Shown here: piece by piece, positions 9,226 through 20,832 of the stretch | Layout: each line of letters opens with the position of its first letter | Numbering within the stretch: the stretch's first letter is position 1 | Assembly (NCBI GenBank): GCA_937926785.1 | Contig: CALBBQ010000004.1 | Span: 1 to 64,000 of the forward strand | Reading direction: 5' to 3' | Length of the DNA: 64,000 nucleotides | From: an uncultured Bacteroidales bacterium | Lineage (GTDB): Bacteria > Bacteroidota > Bacteroidia > Bacteroidales > Tenuifilaceae | Notes under the pieces: generated by a model | What the model was told of the DNA's origin: nothing | Seen by the model: the letters and a program-made list of their open reading frames with translations, nothing else | Databases searched by the model: none | Program-made: the position numbers and the translations under genes

Positions 9226-10533
9226 GTGTTCAACCCAACCGAAAATTCTACACGGGCCCTACAAACCTTCCAGCTCATCAGGTTTGCAGCCATGCTAACC
9301 ATCGGAATTGGTATGGCCAGGTTGGGCTACACCCGGGCTGAAATAGGGAACTACGAAGCTGTGCTATTCGTAAGCGGGTTGCTAAGCACTTTCTGGATTA
9401 CCGGACTTGTTCAGGCCCTACTCCCCCTCTACGGAAGCCCAAGCGGCTTCGTAAAAACGGACAACACGCTTTTCTCCGCATTTTTAGTAATTCTTGGGTT
9501 AACCCTTGCATCCTGTTTTGTGGCTTTAGCTTTCAGTAAAAGCCTGATCAGCTTTGCAAAGCTGGAAAACAGAAACCTGTTTTACCTGATGGTTCTTTAC
9601 CTTGCCTTAAGCGCGCCAGCCACCATGGTGGAATACATCTTCATGCTACATGGCAAGTACAAATCAATGATAACTTTTGGTCTGTTTACCTACGGAATGC
9701 AGGTTCTGCTTGTTTTGCTACCGGTGGTGCTTCAGCTCCAAGTATCGGCTGCCGTTATAAGTTTGGTTGCCGTCTCGGCATTCCGGTTTGCCTGGCTGGT
9801 GATGATTTTATATAAATACTCAACCTTTAAAATCAATGTTGATTTTATTAAGGAATACCTGAAGGATGGCTTGCCGCTCTCAATAAAGTTCCTCATCAGC
9901 AGCTCCGGTTTATACATTGACCAGGTGATAATAGGTTACTACTACGATGCTTCAACCTTTGCTATTTACCGCTTTGGCGCCCGCGAAATTCCCATTGTTG
10001 CCATTCTGGCCTCCTCGCTGAGCAGTGCAATGCTTGCGGAGTTTGGCAATGCTTATGCGCTTCCTAAAACACTCGAAAGCATTAAGAGTGAAAGCCTAAA
10101 ACTCATGCACTGGCTTTTCCCGGCTGCAATTGCTTCTATTCTGTTTAGCCGAATGCTATTCCCCCTTGTGTTTGGATCAAACTTTAGCGAAAGTGCTAAC
10201 GTTTTCATGATATACTGCCTGATTGTGATTAGCCGCTTGATATTCCCAAACACCATTGCTCAGGGGTTTAGGAAAAACACCGCCGTTTTGGTGGTATCGG
10301 GCGTTGAAATGTTGTTAAACATAGCCCTGAGCCTGTTACTGGTAAAGTACTTCGGGATTTATGGGGTGGCTGCGGCAACCGTAATAGTTTACATTCTCGA
10401 AAAAATTATACTTGTGGGTTTCAACAGCTTTAGCCTTGGAATTTCTGCCAGCAATTACATCCCTTTAAGGGTATATTTGACATACTCATTAATAACCCTT
10501 CTAACCTTTGCCCTAGCATGGAGTTTTTTATAG
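9226..10533 (+). CDS. Polysaccharide biosynthesis / flippase-like membrane protein
   Basis: Long multi-TM ORF with Wzx-like architecture; likely GTG start at 9226 since the ORF as given begins inside tRNA-His. Confidence 0.75.
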   Translation: MFNPTENSTRALQTFQLIRFAAMLTIGIGMARLGYTRAEIGNYEAVLFVSGLLSTFWITGLVQALLPLYGSPSGFVKTDNTLFSAFLVILGLTLASCFVALAFSKSLISFAKLENRNLFYLMVLYLALSAPATMVEYIFMLHGKYKSMITFGLFTYGMQVLLVLLPVVLQLQVSAAVISLVAVSAFRFAWLVMILYKYSTFKINVDFIKEYLKDGLPLSIKFLISSSGLYIDQVIIGYYYDASTFAIYRFGAREIPIVAILASSLSSAMLAEFGNAYALPKTLESIKSESLKLMHWLFPAAIASILFSRMLFPLVFGSNFSESANVFMIYCLIVISRLIFPNTIAQGFRKNTAVLVVSGVEMLLNIALSLLLVKYFGIYGVAAATVIVYILEKIILVGFNSFSLGISASNYIPLRVYLTYSLITLLTFALAWSFL

Positions 10534-10546
10534 TAGTTGAAAAATC

Positions 10547-10577
10547 TTTGACTTTGCCCGTTTTGATTGTAAATTTG
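10547..10577 (+). promoter_or_regulatory. Bacteroidota-type promoter
   Basis: TTTG-N19-TAAATTTG, 17 bp before ATG 10595. Confidence 0.65.
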
Positions 10578-10594
10578 CTCAAATTGGTTGTAAT

Positions 10595-11254
10595 ATGACA
10601 GCACTGGAAAAGCTACTGGAGGTGAAATCGCAAATCATGCACCGGGCAAACGGTGAGGTGGCTGAGAATATGCGCCGTGCAGGTGTTATTTACAAGGTGA
10701 ACTATGGTGTTCCCATTCCCGAGCTAAAGGAGTTGTCTAAAGCCTATAAAGGCGACCATGATTTAGCCCTGGAGCTATTCAAAGAGGATATCAGGGAATG
10801 CAAAATTCTGGCCAGCCTCATTGCCGAACCTGAAAAGTTGACAGGCGAGCAGATAGACGACTGGGCAGCAGAATTCACAAACCCCGAGATAGTTGAGCAG
10901 GTGTGCGGGAACCTGCTCTGGAAATCGGAGTATGCGCTCTCACGCAGCATTGAGTGGTGCCTAAGCACCGATGAGCTGATGCGCAAAGCCGGACTACTCA
11001 TCATTGCCCGAAAAGCATCCGATACCAGCTTAAAGGAAAGCATACTGGAGCCCTATATAGGCATTATTGAAAATATGACCGACGACATGACCGACCTAAC
11101 CCAATCGGCAGCGCAATTCGCCCTGCGCCAAATTGCCAAACGTAGTCCAAGTTTAGCAGCCAGGGTCATGGAGGCCGCAAGCAGAATGACTGAATCGGAA
11201 AACGAACTGGCAGCATGGGTTGGAAATGAGCTGCTGTTTGAGTTAGCCGAGTGA
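10595..11254 (+). CDS. DNA alkylation repair / HEAT-repeat-like protein
   Basis: YGVPIPELKELSKAYKGDHDLALELFKEDIRECKILASLI; helical repeats. Confidence 0.7.
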   Translation: MTALEKLLEVKSQIMHRANGEVAENMRRAGVIYKVNYGVPIPELKELSKAYKGDHDLALELFKEDIRECKILASLIAEPEKLTGEQIDDWAAEFTNPEIVEQVCGNLLWKSEYALSRSIEWCLSTDELMRKAGLLIIARKASDTSLKESILEPYIGIIENMTDDMTDLTQSAAQFALRQIAKRSPSLAARVMEAASRMTESENELAAWVGNELLFELAE

Positions 11255-11312
11255 CAATTAACATGGCATATATTTTGATAACTTTGTTACCGAAAATTAA
11301 ATCCAACACGTT

Positions 11313-12065
11313 ATGAATTTAACTAAATCGTCGAACCCAACACTATCCGATAGGATTTTCAGTAAAGCGGGTTATATATCGGGCGAGGCTATGACCCTAC
11401 AGGGAACGTTGAACAAGGCTTTACTGATGCTGGCCCTTGTAGTTTTAGGTGCCGCGTACACCTGGCGAATATTCTTTGAGAGTGTTAACCCCGCATCGGT
11501 TATCCCCTGGATGTTAGTGGGCGGTATAGGTGGGTTTATTACCTCGCTGGTAGTAATCTTTGCCCCTAAAACCTCGCCATACACTGCACCCATTTACGCT
11601 TTGCTCGAAGGTATTTTTCTGGGTGGGATTTCAGCCTACTTTGCCTCGGCTTATGGGGCTGGCATAATAATGCAAGCCATTGGGTTAACCCTTGCCGTAT
11701 TTTTCCTCATGCTCTTGGCTTACCGTAGCGGAACAATCCGGGCTACCGGAAAGTTTAAAGTGATGGTACTTGCTGCCACCGGTGCCATTGCGCTAACCTA
11801 CCTCGTATCGTTCATACTTAGCTTCTTTGGTATAGGCTTGGGATTTATACACGGCAGCGGAACCTTTGGAATCATTTTCAGCCTCATTGTAGTTGGTGTT
11901 GCTGCGCTGAACATCATCATCGATCTCGATTTTATTGACCATGCTGCGGCCATGCGTGCCCCCAAGTACATGGAATGGTACGGTGCATTCGGGCTGATGG
12001 TTACCCTTATCTGGCTATACATCGAAATTCTTAAGCTTTTAGCCAAACTGAGCAGGCGTAACTAA
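11313..12065 (+). CDS. Bax inhibitor-1/YccA family protein
   Basis: 7-TM; LEGIFLGGISAYFASAYG, LDFIDHAAAMRAPKYMEWYGAFGLMVTLIWLYIEILKLLA. Confidence 0.9.
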   Translation: MNLTKSSNPTLSDRIFSKAGYISGEAMTLQGTLNKALLMLALVVLGAAYTWRIFFESVNPASVIPWMLVGGIGGFITSLVVIFAPKTSPYTAPIYALLEGIFLGGISAYFASAYGAGIIMQAIGLTLAVFFLMLLAYRSGTIRATGKFKVMVLAATGAIALTYLVSFILSFFGIGLGFIHGSGTFGIIFSLIVVGVAALNIIIDLDFIDHAAAMRAPKYMEWYGAFGLMVTLIWLYIEILKLLAKLSRRN

Positions 12066-12103
12066 AAATTCGTTTCAGAATCAATCTTTTTTTGCCGCAA
12101 TAG

Positions 12104-12134
12104 TTTGATATTTAAATATTAGTTGATAACTTTG
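12104..12134 (+). promoter_or_regulatory. Bacteroidota-type promoter for rpmE2
   Basis: TTTG-N19-TAACTTTG. Confidence 0.75.
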
Positions 12135-12174
12135 CAGCCCAAATAATTTTGTAAGTATTTAAACCTACGATAAA

Positions 12175-12435
12175 ATGAAAAAGGGAATACATCCGGAGAA
12201 TTACCGACTGGTGGCTTTCAAGGACATGTCCAACGAGCATGTTTTCATCACCAAATCGGCTGTGAACACCAAGGATACCATTACTATTGATGGCGTTGAA
12301 TATCCTCTGGTAAAGGTGGAAATTTCGAATACTTCACACCCCTTCTACACCGGTAAGGTTAAGCTGGTTGACACTGCCGGCCGTGTGGATAAGTTCATGA
12401 ACCGCTACAAAAAACACATGGAGAACAAGAAGTAA
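12175..12435 (+). CDS. rpmE2: 50S ribosomal protein L31 type B
   Basis: MKKGIHPENYRLVAFKDMSN...SNTSHPFYTGK...GRVDKFMNRYK. Confidence 0.97.
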   Translation: MKKGIHPENYRLVAFKDMSNEHVFITKSAVNTKDTITIDGVEYPLVKVEISNTSHPFYTGKVKLVDTAGRVDKFMNRYKKHMENKK

Positions 12436-12458
12436 TTCTGTTCCTACATAGTACAGGA

Positions 12459-12488
12459 AAAGCTCTTAAACGTAAGAGCTTTTTTTGT
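12459..12488 (+). terminator. Rho-independent terminator
   Basis: AGCTCTTA-AACG-TAAGAGCT-TTTTTT. Confidence 0.85.
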
Positions 12489-12529
12489 TTTGTTTTGGTA
12501 CCTTTGCGCTAATCTAATCTGATTTTAAC

Positions 12530-13720
12530 ATGGTTGATGCCTTAGTACTTTTCGACGATGAACGGCGCGACGATTTGTTGCCCTTAACTTTCACCCGCCC
12601 GGTGGCTGAAATCCGTCTGGGAATTCTGACCATTGCCCAGAAGTGGGCAAAGCAAACCGGGTCAAATGTTTTCTACCTAACCCAGGAGTATCTTCAGCAC
12701 AAATACCCCAACGCCCCGAAAGGCAAACCGGTGCTGCTTGTCAACGGGGGCTTGTGTCCTGATAAAGATCTTATCCTTCAGCTTAATGCTTTATGCATCA
12801 ACGAAGCGCTTGTTAAAAATGGCATTCTTATTGCCGCTCGGCTTAATAGCACTTTAGACGCACTTCCATCTTTAGACTTTTTTGATAGTGTAAAAGAATA
12901 CACGGCCGATATTTTGGATGTGAAATTCCCCTGGGATATTTTCCGAAACAACGGCGAAGCCTTAATCCGCGATTACCAGCTTTTAACTCAGGGTCGAAAG
13001 TCGCAGCCCATTCCCAAAACCAATATCGTGCTTAATCCCGAAAATGTTTTTATTGACGAGGGCGCAAGGGTTGAATGCTCCATACTGAACGCCGAAACAG
13101 GTCCAATCTATATAGCCCGCGATGCCGAGGTTATGGAAGGCTGTATGATTCGTGGTCCCTTTGCCCTGGGTGAGCACTCGGCTTTGAAAATGGGTGCCAA
13201 AATCTATGGTCCAACCACTATTGGCCCGCACTGCAAGGTTGGCGGCGAGGTGAACAACAGCGTTTTCTTTTCATTCTCAAATAAGGCACACGACGGTTTC
13301 ATTGGCAATTCGGTGATTGGTGAATGGTGCAACCTTGGAGCCGACACTAATAACTCCAACCTCAAAAATAACTATGCGCCTGTTAAGCTTTGGAACTACC
13401 GCAAAAAGGGTTTTATGAACACAGGCCTTCAGTTCTGCGGGCTCATCATGGGCGACCACTCCAAATGCGGTATAAACACCATGTTCAATACCGGTACGGT
13501 AGTTGGCGTTTGCGCAAACATTTTTGGCGACGGCTTTCCACGAAACTTCATCCCTAGTTTTTCGTGGGGAGGTGCAGCCGGTTTTACCATTCACAACCCC
13601 GATAAGGCATTTGAAACAGCACGCATAATGATGTCGCGCCGCGATATCCCTTTTACTGATGATGATATGAATATCCTGTCAAAGGTGTTTGAGCTTACCC
13701 GGGAATATAGAGCATTCTAA
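12530..13720 (+). CDS. GlmU-family putative sugar nucleotidyltransferase
   Basis: ALVLFDDERRDDLLPLTFTRPVAEIRLGILTI; C-terminal left-handed beta-helix repeats. Confidence 0.85.
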   Translation: MVDALVLFDDERRDDLLPLTFTRPVAEIRLGILTIAQKWAKQTGSNVFYLTQEYLQHKYPNAPKGKPVLLVNGGLCPDKDLILQLNALCINEALVKNGILIAARLNSTLDALPSLDFFDSVKEYTADILDVKFPWDIFRNNGEALIRDYQLLTQGRKSQPIPKTNIVLNPENVFIDEGARVECSILNAETGPIYIARDAEVMEGCMIRGPFALGEHSALKMGAKIYGPTTIGPHCKVGGEVNNSVFFSFSNKAHDGFIGNSVIGEWCNLGADTNNSNLKNNYAPVKLWNYRKKGFMNTGLQFCGLIMGDHSKCGINTMFNTGTVVGVCANIFGDGFPRNFIPSFSWGGAAGFTIHNPDKAFETARIMMSRRDIPFTDDDMNILSKVFELTREYRAF

Positions 13721-13823
13721 GATAACTCAGAAATAGCGCTTTTGTGGTTTCGGGACTTCAAAAACGTGTGTTTTTGCATTTTTAACTATCAAAAAATTTT
13801 CAGCATTTAACCAAAAACTACAT

Positions 13824-13840
13824 TTGGCATAGGTATTGCC
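13824..13840 (+). promoter_or_regulatory. Candidate sigma-54 promoter upstream of lon
   Basis: TTGGCATAGGTATTGCC; GG and GC at exact -24/-12 spacing. Confidence 0.55.
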
Positions 13841-13907
13841 ATTATACGAAACCGGGAGCAAATCCCCGAACAAATGTCATATTGTCATATTGAACAAAGG
13901 AGAGACC

Positions 13908-16364
<2,457 letters not shown>

Positions 16365-16405
16365 GTCTTTCCGTTTTAGATTAAGGGGTAAACACTAAGC
16401 TTTAA

Positions 16406-16445
16406 AACAAATGCTGGTAAGGTTATACCAGCATTTGTTAATTTT
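16406..16445 (+). terminator. Rho-independent terminator after lon
   Basis: Perfect 14-bp stem AACAAATGCTGGTA/TACCAGCATTTGTT. Confidence 0.8.
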
Positions 16446-16773
16446 ATATTGTAATGATGTTTGACATGTGTTTACCTGATAGGGCGTAAGACAATATTAT
16501 GTTTTAACCCAAATTATACATTGAAAGCTCATAGAAAGAGCAAACCAATGGATTATTTGGGGTTATCCCGATTTAGTAAAATCACTTTTCTGGTGCAGCG
16601 CCAGCAAACCGGAAAAGTTGATTTTTCTTAATCGCATTGCATTATAAATTTTTCTAATGCAAAAATTGGGTTTAAATAACCTTTAAGTTAGTATATTTTC
16701 AACAATTTAACCCTAAAATCATCAATTTTACCTATAATTGTATGATCATTGCATAAGGTAAATAAACTCAGCC

Positions 16774-17244
16774 ATGGATAAAGTTGCCCTGTTCCCAGGT
16801 TCGTTCGATCCCATCACAGTGGGTCACGAATCAATCGTTTACCGTTCGCTTTCCCTATTCGATAAGGTGATCGTTGCCATTGGCTACAACGCCAACAAAA
16901 AGGCTTTTTTTAGCATCGAAAAGCGGATGGCCATGATTCGGCAGGTCTTTGCCAATGAGCCGCGGGTTGAAGTGATAAGCTACGAGGGGCTAACCGTTGA
17001 TCTATGCAACCGGCTTGAGGTTCGTTATATCCTCAGGGGGTTGAGAACCTCTGCCGACTTTGAGTTTGAGAGAGCTATAGCCCAGGTGAACAAGCTGATG
17101 CACCCCAATATAGAAACCATTTTCATGCTTACCGCACCACAGCATACACCGGTAAACTCAACCATAATCCGCGACATACTGCTTCACAACGGCAATCCAT
17201 CACAGTTCATCCCTTCGGCTATCAACATTAAAGACTACCTGTAA
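16774..17244 (+). CDS. coaD: Pantetheine-phosphate adenylyltransferase
   Basis: ALFPGSFDPITVGHESIV...RGLRTSADFEFERAIAQVN. Confidence 0.97.
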   Translation: MDKVALFPGSFDPITVGHESIVYRSLSLFDKVIVAIGYNANKKAFFSIEKRMAMIRQVFANEPRVEVISYEGLTVDLCNRLEVRYILRGLRTSADFEFERAIAQVNKLMHPNIETIFMLTAPQHTPVNSTIIRDILLHNGNPSQFIPSAINIKDYL

Positions 17245-17247
17245 GCC

Positions 17248-18669
17248 ATGGTTGCTATCCGATCTTTTCTGATTTTAAGTTTTTATGCTGCTTTGCTTGC
17301 CTTTACGCAACGGGCATCTGGGCAGGAAGCCCAGGTATTCGGAAATGCCCCTGCATATAAGGGCGTTGAAATCATTTTTTACACCTACTCCGATTACATA
17401 ACTGAAACCGAGACTGAAATAGGTAGGTGTAAGGTTGACAATTCCGGAAAGTTCAGCGCTAACCTGAAAGTACTGGAAACCACTTTCGTTTTTAGTCATC
17501 TCGGCATTTATCGCATTTACTTTTTTGCCGAACCCGGCAAGGCCTATGAGCTGATGTTGCCCCCCCGAGAGGATAAAACCGAAGCGCAACGGCTTAACCC
17601 ATTCTTCCGCGAAACCGACTTACAGGTTGGCATAGTGAACATCGATAAGAATGATATTAACTTCCTGATAAACGCTTTTGATCTAAGGTTTAATCAGGAT
17701 TTCGATCAGCTTGTGCAGGATGCCTACCGTGGCCGGCAGCACAATATCGACTCACTCATCACACGGATCGAAGAAAAATTTCACGAAAAGGGCAATGCCT
17801 ATTTCGACTCTTACAGGGCATACCGCTATGCTTTGCTAAAGCAAATCACCTTCATCAAAAAATCCACTGCCACCTCTAACGATATGTTCCTCAACCGCCC
17901 CATACTTTACCGCAATCCTGCCTTTATGGAGCTGTTCAACCTGGTTTACGATAAGTACTTCCTGTTCTTCTCCCGAACCAGCGAGGGAAATGTGATTTTT
18001 GATGATATATCACGATATAAAAGCCTTACCAGGCTTAAGCAGACCCTTGCCAACGATAACGTGCTGAGCAACGACACCCTCATGGAGATGGTCATCCTAA
18101 AATCGCTCCACGACGAGTTCTTCAGCGATAACTTCTCCCGCTCAGCGCTGCTCACCATACTCGATTCGTTGTACCGCACCACCCAAATTCCTGAACACAT
18201 AATAATTGCTGAAAACATCAGGAACCGAATTACCAAGCTTTTGCCCGGGTTTGTACCAGCACCATTCACCTTGGATGATATAAGCGGGAACCCCGTCTCG
18301 CTCGACAAGTTTGAAGGGAAGTATGTTTACCTGAACTTTTGCACCACCACCAGCTACACCTGCCTGAAAGAATTTGTCCAGCTCGAAAAAATCAGCAAGT
18401 TATACAAGAAGCATCTTGAGGTGATTACCATCTCGGCTGATGAAAACGTTGAAGATCTAAAAAATTTCCTCAGAAAGAGTAAGTATGGATGGACATTCCT
18501 GCACTTTGGTAAACGCCCCGAGGTGCTCAGGGACTACGACATTCGGGTTTACCCAACCTATTTCCTGATAGGGCCCGACAAACGTATGATACTCTCACCG
18601 GCACCATCGCCCGAAGAGGGTTTTGAGCGCCGTTTATTCCAGATACTCAGAAGCAAAGGTGATATTTAG
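17248..18669 (+). CDS. TlpA-like thioredoxin-domain secreted protein
   Basis: Signal peptide; C-terminal FTLDDISGNPVSLDKFEGKYVYLNFCTTTSYTCLKEF...YPTYFLIGPD. Confidence 0.75.
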   Translation: MVAIRSFLILSFYAALLAFTQRASGQEAQVFGNAPAYKGVEIIFYTYSDYITETETEIGRCKVDNSGKFSANLKVLETTFVFSHLGIYRIYFFAEPGKAYELMLPPREDKTEAQRLNPFFRETDLQVGIVNIDKNDINFLINAFDLRFNQDFDQLVQDAYRGRQHNIDSLITRIEEKFHEKGNAYFDSYRAYRYALLKQITFIKKSTATSNDMFLNRPILYRNPAFMELFNLVYDKYFLFFSRTSEGNVIFDDISRYKSLTRLKQTLANDNVLSNDTLMEMVILKSLHDEFFSDNFSRSALLTILDSLYRTTQIPEHIIIAENIRNRITKLLPGFVPAPFTLDDISGNPVSLDKFEGKYVYLNFCTTTSYTCLKEFVQLEKISKLYKKHLEVITISADENVEDLKNFLRKSKYGWTFLHFGKRPEVLRDYDIRVYPTYFLIGPDKRMILSPAPSPEEGFERRLFQILRSKGDI

Positions 18670-19286
18670 CCCAGAGCCTTAATTACCGACATCAAGCTAG
18701 CATAGCTATCGGACAGGTACAGGAACAAATCGGAACGCTTCACCCACTTAACCTGCTCAATCCCCTCCTCAACCTGCGGACTTAAGTCGTTTGCAAGTTT
18801 GCACTGCATTGTATACCAATGGGTAGATTTGAGCATGGGCTTACCCTCTTGGGTGTAGGTATGATAGGTTGTGACCAGGGGATCCCCCAGCTGTACCTGT
18901 TGTAAACCCGTTTCTTCCATAACCTCCCTAACAGCAGCTTGAGCAATGGGCTCTCCCTTCTCAACCTTTCCTTTGGGCAAATCCCAGCGGCCAAAACGCT
19001 TTATCAGCAACACTTCGTTATTACCATTTAAGACTACACCACCGGCAGCCTCAACGTGGCTGAAATTGCTCAGCAGCTGCTCAAAAATTTCCTGAGTGTT
19101 ACTAACACCAGCAAAAAGAGCAGGAACCTCGGTTCGGTATTGGAAAAATTGGATTAACTTTGTTAGGTCCTTAAACGTGGTGTGGCCCCAAAATAAACCA
19201 TAAGCATTGCTTACCAGCAATTCGGGTAAGCGTGTGGTTAGAACAAGCTGACGATTGTTAAAATAAACTACATATTCCGAAGGCAT
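18666..19286 (-). CDS. NUDIX hydrolase
   Basis: GKVEKGEPIAQAAVREVMEETGL Nudix box. Confidence 0.92.
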   Translation of the reverse strand: MPSEYVVYFNNRQLVLTTRLPELLVSNAYGLFWGHTTFKDLTKLIQFFQYRTEVPALFAGVSNTQEIFEQLLSNFSHVEAAGGVVLNGNNEVLLIKRFGRWDLPKGKVEKGEPIAQAAVREVMEETGLQQVQLGDPLVTTYHTYTQEGKPMLKSTHWYTMQCKLANDLSPQVEEGIEQVKWVKRSDLFLYLSDSYASLMSVIKALG

Positions 19287-19911
19287 GGACAGTAAGGTTA
19301 TAGCCGAAAAACTTTTGCAAATTAACGCAATAAAGCTCAATCCAACAAATCCGTTTACCTGGGCATCGGGGTGGAAATCGCCAATATATTGCGATAACCG
19401 AAAAACCCTATCCTATCCGGAAGTTCGGAATGTTATCTGCGACGCATTTGTTAAGGTCATAAAAGATAAATACCCTGAAGTTGATATTATTGCAGGAGTT
19501 GCCACAGGTGCCATTGCCCATGGTATGCTGGTAGCCGATAGGCTAAACCTACCTTTCATTTACGTTCGCTCCGCTCCCAAATCGCACGGGCTATCGAATC
19601 AAATTGAAGGACACTTTGAACGGGGTCAAAAGGTAGTTGTTATTGAAGATCTTATTTCAACCGGCATGAGCAGCCTTGCGGCTGTTGAAGCCCTGCACGA
19701 TGCCGGCTGCAACGTTCTTGGCTTGCTGGCCATTTTTACCTATGAATTTGATCAAGCAGCAAATAGCTTTGCCCGTGCTAACGTCGATTTTAAAACGCTT
19801 TCCAACTACTCCACATTGATTGAAACCGCACTAAATCAAGGAAAAATTACAAACAATCAGCTGGAATTGCTCAAAAACTGGCGCGAAAACCCAGAGGAAT
19901 GGGGAGTTTAA
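19285..19911 (+). CDS. pyrE: Orotate phosphoribosyltransferase
   Basis: FTWASGWKSPIYCDNRKTLSYP...VVVIEDLISTGMSS PRPP motif. Confidence 0.96.
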   Translation: MDSKVIAEKLLQINAIKLNPTNPFTWASGWKSPIYCDNRKTLSYPEVRNVICDAFVKVIKDKYPEVDIIAGVATGAIAHGMLVADRLNLPFIYVRSAPKSHGLSNQIEGHFERGQKVVVIEDLISTGMSSLAAVEALHDAGCNVLGLLAIFTYEFDQAANSFARANVDFKTLSNYSTLIETALNQGKITNNQLELLKNWRENPEEWGV

Positions 19912-20126
19912 GTCTTTTTCTCTAACAAATTAATCAAAGAGGTGTGGTTTTATCAACCATAAACGATAATCACCATTTTGAAAAGTTTAGGGTTCAATTG
20001 GCGCTAAGGGGTTGATGGTCGGTTAGCTCTGCTCTACCTAAATCTCAACATTAAAATTACCCATCGCGTCAAAGAATCATTGATCATAAATAGCTATGTG
20101 ATGTTTTGAACTTTTTCAGGTTAAGT

Positions 20127-20157
20127 TTTGTTATGTTTGAAACATGTCGTATGTTTG
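20127..20157 (+). promoter_or_regulatory. Bacteroidota-type promoter of ars operon
   Basis: TTTG-N19-TATGTTTG. Confidence 0.75.
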
Positions 20158-20163
20158 CGACAT
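20144..20163. promoter_or_regulatory. Candidate ArsR operator
   Basis: ATGTCG-N8-CGACAT inverted repeat spanning the -7 element. Confidence 0.6.
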
Positions 20164-20183
20164 TAATGCATTCTTAATATTTC

Positions 20184-20513
20184 ATGAATAAATCTGAAGC
20201 ATTTGATGAGAACCTGCAGGAGCTGGCCCGATTTGCTCGTGTCATTTCGCACCCAGCAAGGCTAGCAATTCTTCAGTACTTAGCCGAAACAAAAACATGC
20301 ATATCGGGCGACATCTCCCAAAGGCTTCCCCTTAGCCGAACCACCGTTTCGCAACATCTGCGTGAATTGAAAGAGATGGGGCTAATCCATGGCGAGATTG
20401 AGGGTCTAAAAATCAATTACTGCATCTGTTCCGGAAACATATACAAGTACCTGGAACAATTCGAAGCATTCTTTGAAAAAGTTAAAGAAGCTGCCGTTAA
20501 TTGTGAAATTTAA
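20184..20513 (+). CDS. ArsR family transcriptional regulator
   Basis: winged HTH: HPARLAILQYLAETKTCISGDISQRLPLSRTTVSQHLRELKEMGLI. Confidence 0.92.
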   Translation: MNKSEAFDENLQELARFARVISHPARLAILQYLAETKTCISGDISQRLPLSRTTVSQHLRELKEMGLIHGEIEGLKINYCICSGNIYKYLEQFEAFFEKVKEAAVNCEI

Positions 20514-20530
20514 CACCTAAAATACATAAT

Positions 20531-20818
20531 ATGAAACTATCAGAAAAGGCAAAAGAAGAGCTGATTAAGGTTCTAGAAAGTGTTGGTGAAAGCGCTAAAG
20601 GAATTCGAATTTACAGTAGTTCGGGTTGCTGTGGCCCATCGGTGCAGATGGACGTGGCCAACCAGCCACAACCGGGTGAAATCTCGGTTAATATTGATGG
20701 GGTTGAGTTCTACATTGAGAACGCCCTTACCGAAACTCTGGAAGAGGTTACACTCGACCACAACGGGTTTGGTTTTCTGATGAATGGGCTGAAAAAAACC
20801 GGTAGCTGCTGTGGCTAG
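20531..20818 (+). CDS. HesB/IscA-like protein in ars operon
   Basis: MKLSEKAKEELIKVL...SSGCCGPSVQMDV...GVEFYIE...GSCCG. Confidence 0.7.
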   Translation: MKLSEKAKEELIKVLESVGESAKGIRIYSSSGCCGPSVQMDVANQPQPGEISVNIDGVEFYIENALTETLEEVTLDHNGFGFLMNGLKKTGSCCG

Positions 20819-20832
20819 TAAAACCATCTGCT

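Noticed and set aside
16441-16773. Possible small RNA or degraded ORF between lon and coaD
   Set aside because: AT-rich with no convincing promoter, hairpin or coding pattern beyond the lon terminator.
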